10,898 bases of DNA from Planctomycetota bacterium (GTDB lineage: Bacteria; Planctomycetota; SZUA-567): positions 1 through 10,898 of the forward strand of contig JAISYD010000368.1 of assembly GCA_031270145.1 (NCBI GenBank), written 5' to 3'. How positions within the stretch are numbered: the first letter of the stretch is position 1; each line of letters begins with the position of its first letter. Positions 6,428 to 10,898 of the stretch are shown piece after piece. The position numbers were made by a program, and so were the translations under genes. The notes under the pieces were generated by a model. It was not told where the DNA came from and made no database searches. It was given only the letters and a program-made list of their open reading frames with translations.

Positions 6428-7270
6428 TTACCCCGGCGCGGGCGGAACATCCGCCGTCCAGCTTCCATCGGGTTGCGCCTCACCCGGGGACGAATCTCCA
6501 TAAAGCCTGTCGCCGCTAAATCCCATCCGCCGGGAAATCGCCAAAGCGGTTCGGGTAACCTCACGGATCAACAAGCTGCGCAGCTTCTCGTCCACCTTGT
6601 GGAAAAAGGTCGCCACGCTGATTGCCGCCAACGGCTCGCGGCCGACCGAGAATATGGGGGCCGCGATGCAATACGAGTCATCCCAATTCTCCCGATCATC
6701 AATGGCATAGCCGCGCCGGCGTATTTCATTCAGATCCTTGAACAAGGCGGCTTTGCTGGTTATAGTGTTCATGGCCGGGCGGGACAGGGGCGTTTCGCCC
6801 AGTATTCCCTCCACCTTGGCGTCGGGATACCCGGCTAGCAGCGCTTTCCCCAATCCTGTGCAATGCATATGATTGCGGGAACCTAATTCACAGGTTTGGA
6901 CGACGTTCGATCCGCCCCGGATCTTGTGGATATAGACCACTTGGGAATTATTCTCTACCGCCAGAAAAATCGTGTCGTCCACCCGCTTCGCGAGCCCATC
7001 GAGATACGGGGCGGCGATCCGGACGACATCCAACTGCGCTATATAGGCGTTTCCGACTTCGAAGACCTTGAGCCCCAGGTTGAAACGCTTGTTTTCAGTT
7101 TCTTCCAGAAACTTTCGCTCCACCATCGTGTATACAATCTCGAAGGTACTGCTTTTGGGAAGGTTCAAGGCGCTGCCAATTTCCTTCAGAGTCAAGAATT
7201 GCTTCCTTGCCGCCAGAAGCGCCAAGATGTCAAGCGCCCGTGAAGCCGATTTATTGACGCGGACAGCCAT
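6428..7270 (-). CDS. IclR-family transcriptional regulator
   Basis: DNA-binding regulator, 280 residues. Residues about 6-70 form the winged helix-turn-helix: SASRALDILALLAARKQFLT, LKEIGSALNLPKSSTFEIVY, then RFNLGLKVFEVG. Residues about 80-250 form the IclR effector-binding domain: FLAVENNSQVVYIHKIRGG, HMHCTGLGKALLAG, the RGYAIDDREN segment and the AAPIFSVGREPLAAISVA core. ATG 7270 has GGAG eight bases upstream. After the usual IclR end (about residue 250) comes an unusual tail rich in Gly, Pro, Asp and Ser. It is first in a same-strand series with dctQMP-kdgF and probably controls them in response to the transported acid or a breakdown product. IclR proteins such as KdgR commonly regulate uronate genes, but I cannot assign this one to KdgR from sequence alone. 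The inverted repeat in its leader suggests autoregulation. Confidence 0.93.
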   Translation of the reverse strand: MAVRVNKSASRALDILALLAARKQFLTLKEIGSALNLPKSSTFEIVYTMVERKFLEETENKRFNLGLKVFEVGNAYIAQLDVVRIAAPYLDGLAKRVDDTIFLAVENNSQVVYIHKIRGGSNVVQTCELGSRNHMHCTGLGKALLAGYPDAKVEGILGETPLSRPAMNTITSKAALFKDLNEIRRRGYAIDDRENWDDSYCIAAPIFSVGREPLAAISVATFFHKVDEKLRSLLIREVTRTALAISRRMGFSGDRLYGDSSPGEAQPDGSWTADVPPAPG

Positions 7271-7306
7271 GAGCCAGACTCCGGCGGCAATCGCGAAAAG
7301 AAAGAC

Positions 7307-7324
7307 GGTTCATGGTTGTGAACC
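7307..7324. promoter_or_regulatory. Candidate IclR-family operator (perfect inverted repeat)
   Basis: GGTTCA-6-TGAACC is a perfect 18-bp inverted repeat, and a second overlapping repeat GGTT-GTG-AACC lies at 7314-7324. A further GTAT-ATGA-ATAC repeat sits at 7327-7338. All are just downstream of the predicted start of transcription (near 7338), where a bound repressor would block iclR and perhaps the whole cluster. Confidence 0.6.
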
Positions 7325-7344
7325 AAGTATATGAATACGAACTA

Positions 7345-7373
7345 ATATTATGCAAACAATGCCTGCCTGTCAA
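7345..7373 (-). promoter_or_regulatory. Predicted sigma70 promoter of iclR (and probably dctQMP-kdgF)
   Basis: On the minus strand a perfect TTGACA (7373-7368) and TAATAT (7350-7345) are separated by exactly 17 bases, close to the sigma70 consensus. It gives a leader of about 68 bases before iclR ATG 7270, containing the candidate operator. Confidence 0.75.
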
Positions 7374-7484
7374 GTTTTTCTACGGAAAATTTTAAAACCA
7401 TTTATCTCCGAAATAAACCTTCCTAACGAATCATTTCACTTGGCGGTGGACATTTCGCTCTCGATTGCCAGGGATCGCTTCGCC

Positions 7485-7499
7485 TGGCGGCATCCGCCA
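7485..7499. repeat. Small perfect hairpin TGGCGG-CAT-CCGCCA
   Basis: Six-base-pair stem with a three-base loop just before the transposase remnant. A T-rich stretch follows on the plus strand, but no gene ends there. It could be a relic of the insertion sequence or chance. Confidence 0.4.
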
Positions 7500-7763
7500 T
7501 TTCTTTGTGGGACGCTTTTGGGCGCGTTCCAAACCCACGCGGCCCGTCCGGCAGGTGTTTTCGCTTCAAGGGATTCTTGCCTTGACGGTTGCGGCTTTGC
7601 TTGCGGAACGCCGGGGGTTGGCCACCGTCTCTCGCTGGGGTTGCCAGTATTCGAGCGGGCAGTTGCGAACGCTTGGCCTAATCCCGCCCCAAGAGTCCAT
7701 GTCATGCCGCCTATCACAATGTTTCCAAGGCATTGGAAGGCGAGGCGGCGGAATTGCTTGACA
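7497..7763 (+). pseudogene. Decayed N-terminal fragment of an ISAs1/H-repeat-like transposase
   Basis: Pieces of one protein can be read in three successive frames. Frame 3 gives FLCGTLLGAFQTHA up to about 7535. Frame 1 then gives RPVRQVFSLQGILALTVAAL, LAERRGLATVSRWG and LRTLGLIPPQES to about 7705. Frame 2 gives AAYHNVSKALEGEAAELLD to 7762. Joined, they resemble the N-terminal associated domain of ISAs1-type transposases (pattern 'LL..F...DPR..RG..h.L..ILAL.vaA.LAG.rs...i..WG ... LG ... P...T.h.vf..ld'). At least two frameshifts and loss of the whole catalytic DDE domain show it is dead. No terminal inverted repeats could be recognised. It ends exactly where the promoter of the downstream operon begins. 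The family assignment rests on recalled motif patterns, not a search. Confidence 0.6.
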
Positions 7764-7785
7764 AAAGGCTTTTTTGTGGTATGTT
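7758..7785 (+). promoter_or_regulatory. Predicted sigma70 promoter of the zinc-knuckle/acnB operon
   Basis: TTGACA (7758-7763), a 16-base spacer and TATGTT (7780-7785), with TGG just before the -10 box making an extended -10. Transcription would begin near 7792, about 40 bases before ATG 7831. The -35 box coincides with the last codons of the transposase remnant. Confidence 0.65.
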
Positions 7786-7830
7786 TCATCCTGATTCGCC
7801 GTTTTCAGCCTTTTTGGGGGGATGCCGATA

Positions 7831-8199
7831 ATGTCTCACGAGAGCAAATGCACGGTGCCGGGTTGCGGCAACCGTGTACACGCAAAGGGATACTGCCGCA
7901 AGCATTATGGCCAAATTTGGCGCAAGGGAAAGATTTACTCCCAGAAGGATGACGATGTTCCCGCCGAAAAAATAGACCAAAAAGCGTCCAGTCGCGACGA
8001 CACTGATCGCATGCGAGCCCTGGAACGCGAACTGCGCCGGGCTGAAATGATGTATAAAAACGTTATTGGCTTTGAGGGCAGGCTAAAATGGCGGCGTGAA
8101 ATCGTCGAGGTCAAGAAGGAAATGACCCGCATAGGCATGCCGATACCCATGCCTGAACCTATGCAAGGAATGGGCCTCAGCCTGGCGAGCAATTTTTGA
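7831..8199 (+). CDS. Small zinc-knuckle-like protein, function unknown
   Basis: A 122-residue cytoplasmic protein of unknown function. Near the N-terminus it has C7-x4-C12-x9-C22-x2-H25 within KCTVPGCGNRV and AKGYCRKHYGQIWRKGK, a probable zinc site followed by a basic patch. The same pattern ('C.v.gC.r.v.akGyC.kHY.q..r.G') is known from small phage and bacterial proteins, including nucleic-acid-binding ones. Residues about 58-95 are highly charged and probably helical or coiled coil (MRALERELRRAEMM, then KWRREIVEVKKEM). The tail is rich in Met and Pro (RIGMPIPMPEPMQGMG). ATG 7831 is preferred: GGGGGG at 7816-7821 is nine bases away, whereas ATG 7822 directly abuts it. The stop codon overlaps the acnB start (TGATG), so the two genes share a message and probably translation. 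A nucleic-acid-binding or regulatory role is possible but unproven. Confidence 0.8.
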   Translation: MSHESKCTVPGCGNRVHAKGYCRKHYGQIWRKGKIYSQKDDDVPAEKIDQKASSRDDTDRMRALERELRRAEMMYKNVIGFEGRLKWRREIVEVKKEMTRIGMPIPMPEPMQGMGLSLASNF

Positions 8200-8201
8200 T
8201 G
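8197..8201 (+). promoter_or_regulatory. TGATG translational coupling junction
   Basis: The TGA stop of the zinc-knuckle gene (8197-8199) shares its A with the ATG of acnB (8199-8201). No clear Shine-Dalgarno site lies in the preceding bases, so acnB initiation probably depends on ribosomes terminating on the upstream gene. Confidence 0.65.
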
Positions 8202-10757
8202 CTGACGGCTTGGCGCCGGGCTAGGGAGGAGCGGAAAAAGCTCGGTATCCCGCCGGTGCCACTTACGGCGGCGGAAACTAAGCAAATCGGCGTTTGGCTG
8301 GCGGAAGGGAAAAGCAGTCCGCCCGATGGCGACGAGGATTTGCTGACGCTGCTGGCGGATCAGGTACCCGGCGGCGTCGATCCAGCCGCCAAGGTGAAAA
8401 GCGGGATTCTTGCCGATGCGGCGGAAGGAAGGGCGCGGGTACCTGGGCTTTCGCCCGAGACCGCGATTGGGCTTCTTGGCGCCATGGGGGGTGGTTACAA
8501 CATCCCTCCCCTGGTTGCACTCCTGGACAATCCGGCATTGGCTCCGGCCGCCGTCCAGGCCTTGTCCGGCTGTATTCTCGCCGGAGACGCGGTGGACGAG
8601 ATCCTCCGCCTTTACCGACGGGGCAACGGCCAGGCGGGGAAGTTGCTGGAAGCCTGGGCCGGGGGCGAATGGTTTGTCCGCGCCCCCGTACTTCCGGAAA
8701 AGTTTCCCCTCGTTGTCTATAAGGTGGACGGCGAGGTCAATACCGATGACCTTTCTCCAGCCAAACAGGCGCCCAACCGTCCGGATATCCCTCTGCACGC
8801 CCTTTACCTGGGCATTTCCCGTTTCCCCGGCGGGCGGGAGGAAATGGAGAGGTTGCGGCTGGCGGCGGCGGCAAGCGGTTTTTCACCGGTTTTCGTTTCC
8901 GACATCCTGGGCACCGGCTCCAGCCGGAAATCCGCCGGCAACTCGCTGGTCTGGCTGCTGGGGCGGGACATCCCCCACATCCCCAACCGCCGCCAGGGCG
9001 GCGTGGTCATCGCTTCGCGCATCGCCCCCATCTTCCGGGACAGTTTTGAGGATGCCGGCGGCCTGCCCATCATCGCCGATGTCTCTAGCTTAAGTACTGG
9101 CGACCGCATCAGCCTGGAATTGCGGCCGCGAAGCGGCAGAGGCGCCATAAGGCGGGAAGACGGCTCGCTTGCCGCCTCTTTCCCGTTCTCTCCGGCCCTG
9201 GCCGATTCCTGGCGGGCCGGCGGCAGGATCAACCTGATCATCGGCCGAAAGCTGGCGGCCAGGGCCGCCGCCGCGCTGGGGCGAAAACCCGCGGTACTTT
9301 TTGCCGAGCCGCCCCAACCGTCGCCCGCGCTCAGCCAGGGATATACCTTGGCGCAAAAATTGCTGGGCCGCGCCTGCGGCAAGGCCGGCGTCCTGCCGGG
9401 CGAAAGTTGCGAACCGGCCATGTCGACCGTTGGCAGCCAGGACACCACCGGCCCCATGACCCGCGACGAGTTGACCGGCCTCGCCTGTCGTAAATTTTCC
9501 GCCGATCTGGTCATGCAGTCGTTTTGCCACACCGCCGCCTATCCGACCACGACTGATCTGCTCACCCATGCCGCCCTGCCCGGCTTTTTCACGGAACGGG
9601 GCGGCGTGGCCCTGCGCCCCGGGGACGGCATCGTGCATTCATGGCTCAATCGTCTGCTGGTACCGGATCGAGTGGGTACGGGAGGCGATTCCCATACCCG
9701 CTTTCCGTTGGGCATTTCGTTCGCCGCTGGTTCGGGATTGACCGCTTTGGCGGCGGCCCAGGGTTTTATGCCCTTGGTCATGCCGGAATCGGCGCTAGTC
9801 AGTTTCCGCGGCGCCCGGGCCGCCGGCATCACCTTGCGCGACGTGGTGAACGCCATTCCCCTGGCGGCCAACCGGACCGGCTTGCTGGATAGACCTGGCG
9901 AAGGGGGCGGCAATGTCTTCAACGGCAGGATCTTGGAAATGGAGGGCTTGCCCGGCCTGACGGTGGAAGAGGCGTTTGAGTTGACTTGCGCCACCGCTGA
10001 GCGTTCCGCCGCCGCCGCCACGGTGACTCTGGAGGTGGAAAGGGTGGCCGATTACCTCAGGAGCAACGCGAGCTTAGTGGAATCCCTCCTTGCCGACGGT
10101 TACGGTGACCGGGACGCCCTGGCGCGCCGCCTGGCCGCCATCCGGGAATGGCTGGCCCGACCGGAACTCCTCCGTCGGGACGGGAATGCCGCCTTCGCCG
10201 CCCGGCTCGAGGTGGATTTGGACAATATCCAGGAACCAATTATTGCCTGCCCCAACAATCCGGATTCGATTGCCTTGCTTTCGGAGCGGGCGGGCGAGAG
10301 GATCGACGAGGTTTTCATAGGTTCCTGCATGTCGAATATCGGGCATTTCCGGGCCGCCGCCGCCATTTTATCCGATTCCGGCGCCAGTCTGGGAGTGAAA
10401 CGCTTGTGGATAGCCCCGCCGACTCGAATGGATCGCGATCAGTTGACGCGGGAGGGCGTGCTGCGGTGTTTCGAGGAACTCGGCGCCCGGCTGGAGCTCC
10501 CCGGTTGTTCGCTCTGCATGGGCAATCAGGCCAGGGTGGCGGACGGCGCGGCGGTTTTTTCCACCAGCACCCGCAATTTCGCCAACCGCATGGGCGCGGA
10601 GGCGAGGGTTTATCTCGGTTCCGCCATCCTCGCCGCCGCTGCGGCCCGGCTGGGCCGTCTGCCCGCTCCGGCGGAATATTTCGCCCTCTGGCGGGAAAAG
10701 GTGGAGCCGCGCCTGGTCGAGATTTCCCGCCCCCTGTATTTCCACCTGCCAGATTGA
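8199..10757 (+). CDS. acnB: Aconitate hydratase B (aconitase / 2-methylisocitrate dehydratase)
   Basis: AcnB is a [4Fe-4S] enzyme interconverting citrate and isocitrate through cis-aconitate in the citric acid cycle; many AcnB proteins also act on 2-methylisocitrate. This protein has 852 residues (E. coli AcnB 865) and follows it from end to end: helical HEAT-like domain (about 1-160), swivel domain with NTDDLSPA, PDIPLHAL, GTGSSRKSAGNS and DIPHIPNRR (about 180-375), then the catalytic core with GSQDTTGPMTRDEL, SFCHTAAYP, RPGDGIVHSWLNR and GTGGDSHTRFPLGISF. The cluster ligands are present: C710 in FIGSCMSNIGHFRA, and C770 and C773 in PGCSLCMGNQARVADGA. The start at ATG 8199 aligns with the E. 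coli start (MLTAWRRAREER against MLEEYRKHVAER). It is translationally coupled to the zinc-knuckle gene upstream. In E. coli apo-AcnB also binds mRNA; whether this one does is unknown. Confidence 0.98.
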   Translation: MLTAWRRAREERKKLGIPPVPLTAAETKQIGVWLAEGKSSPPDGDEDLLTLLADQVPGGVDPAAKVKSGILADAAEGRARVPGLSPETAIGLLGAMGGGYNIPPLVALLDNPALAPAAVQALSGCILAGDAVDEILRLYRRGNGQAGKLLEAWAGGEWFVRAPVLPEKFPLVVYKVDGEVNTDDLSPAKQAPNRPDIPLHALYLGISRFPGGREEMERLRLAAAASGFSPVFVSDILGTGSSRKSAGNSLVWLLGRDIPHIPNRRQGGVVIASRIAPIFRDSFEDAGGLPIIADVSSLSTGDRISLELRPRSGRGAIRREDGSLAASFPFSPALADSWRAGGRINLIIGRKLAARAAAALGRKPAVLFAEPPQPSPALSQGYTLAQKLLGRACGKAGVLPGESCEPAMSTVGSQDTTGPMTRDELTGLACRKFSADLVMQSFCHTAAYPTTTDLLTHAALPGFFTERGGVALRPGDGIVHSWLNRLLVPDRVGTGGDSHTRFPLGISFAAGSGLTALAAAQGFMPLVMPESALVSFRGARAAGITLRDVVNAIPLAANRTGLLDRPGEGGGNVFNGRILEMEGLPGLTVEEAFELTCATAERSAAAATVTLEVERVADYLRSNASLVESLLADGYGDRDALARRLAAIREWLARPELLRRDGNAAFAARLEVDLDNIQEPIIACPNNPDSIALLSERAGERIDEVFIGSCMSNIGHFRAAAAILSDSGASLGVKRLWIAPPTRMDRDQLTREGVLRCFEELGARLELPGCSLCMGNQARVADGAAVFSTSTRNFANRMGAEARVYLGSAILAAAAARLGRLPAPAEYFALWREKVEPRLVEISRPLYFHLPD

Positions 10758-10765
10758 GGGGCAGG
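10745..10765. repeat. Weak hairpin at the acnB stop codon
   Basis: CCTGCC (10745-10750) and GGCAGG (10760-10765) can pair around a nine-base loop that holds the acnB TGA. No T-run follows on either strand, so a terminator role for acnB or the convergent gene is doubtful. Confidence 0.3.
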
Positions 10766-10786
10766 CGGTTGCGGCAAGGCCGGCGG

Positions 10787-10898
10787 TTAGGTCGAGTTCC
10801 TTTTCACCAGTACGCAATCATACTTCCGCACGATTGGCTCCCGGCTTTTGTCCTCAATATTCAGGCAAAGCGCTTCCAGGCCATCGCGCACCATATCC
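10787..10898 (-). CDS. Probable LacI-family regulator, C-terminal 36 codons (5' end outside window)
   Basis: On the minus strand one frame is open from the right edge to TAA (10789-10787) and encodes DMVRDGLEALCLNIEDKSRE then PIVRKYDCVLVKRNST. The pattern 'm...a...L...I.......i....d..LV.R.St' is the usual C-terminal end of LacI/GalR-type regulators, where the last strand carries the L-V-x-R-x-S motif. DNA-binding and ligand-binding domains lie outside the window, so the assignment is tentative. It converges on acnB with 29 bases between stop codons. Confidence 0.5.
   Translation of the reverse strand, partial: DMVRDGLEALCLNIEDKSREPIVRKYDCVLVKRNST

Noticed and set aside
7350..7952. 200-codon open frame on the plus strand running into the zinc-knuckle gene
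   Set aside because: It overlaps the zinc-knuckle gene out of frame. Only a short part matches the transposase remnant; the rest has no family resemblance.
10368..10817. 149-codon open frame on the minus strand opposite the end of acnB
   Set aside because: It lies over the iron-sulfur motif region of acnB and has no domain of its own.
1..10898. CRISPR arrays, tRNA or rRNA genes, phage modules or toxin-antitoxin pairs
   Set aside because: No regularly spaced direct repeats, cloverleaf, rRNA-like stretch or matching gene pair was recognised on either strand.

Overview
The window looks like chromosomal DNA of a flagellated Gram-negative bacterium with fairly GC-rich coding sequence. The evidence is a flagellar hook protein, a periplasmic solute-binding TRAP transporter, a full-length AcnB-type aconitase, and Shine-Dalgarno and sigma70-like promoter motifs. 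A member of the Desulfobacterota/Deltaproteobacteria would fit, but the window contains no taxonomic marker that proves it.

Layout. Positions 2-1210 (+) hold the C-terminal 402 residues of flagellar hook protein FlgE, cut by the left edge. Only 2 bp further on, the convergent gene argS (1213-2961, -) begins at its stop codon; it has its own TATAAT promoter at about 3017-3044. Upstream of it on the same strand is a compact catabolic cluster transcribed right to left: an IclR-type regulator (6428-7270), TRAP small permease DctQ (5865-6362), TRAP large permease DctM (4588-5868, ATGA overlap with dctQ), TRAP binding protein DctP (3552-4523) and a KdgF-like cupin (3099-3434). KdgF acts on unsaturated uronates from pectin or alginate breakdown, so the cluster most simply imports a uronate-type acid sugar and starts its catabolism under IclR-family control. 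A near-consensus sigma70 promoter (7345-7373) precedes iclR and is followed by a perfect GGTTCA-6-TGAACC inverted repeat, a good candidate operator.

Positions 7271-7830 form a gene-poor spacer. Its left part holds the iclR promoter and operator. Its right part holds a decayed N-terminal fragment of an ISAs1/H-repeat-like transposase spread over three reading frames. The last codons of this remnant overlap the -35 element of a promoter (7758-7785, +) that drives the next operon.

That operon consists of a 122-residue protein with a C-x4-C-x9-C-x2-H zinc-knuckle-like motif (7831-8199) and acnB (8199-10757), joined by a TGATG stop/start overlap. AcnB is complete (852 aa) and keeps all three iron-sulfur cysteines. 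The right edge (10787-10898, -) carries the last 36 codons of a probable LacI-family regulator, convergent with acnB.

I see no CRISPR array, rRNA, tRNA, prophage or obvious defence system. The most interesting items are the translationally coupled zinc-knuckle/acnB pair, the IclR-TRAP-KdgF unit with its palindromes, and the promoter that overlaps a dead transposase.
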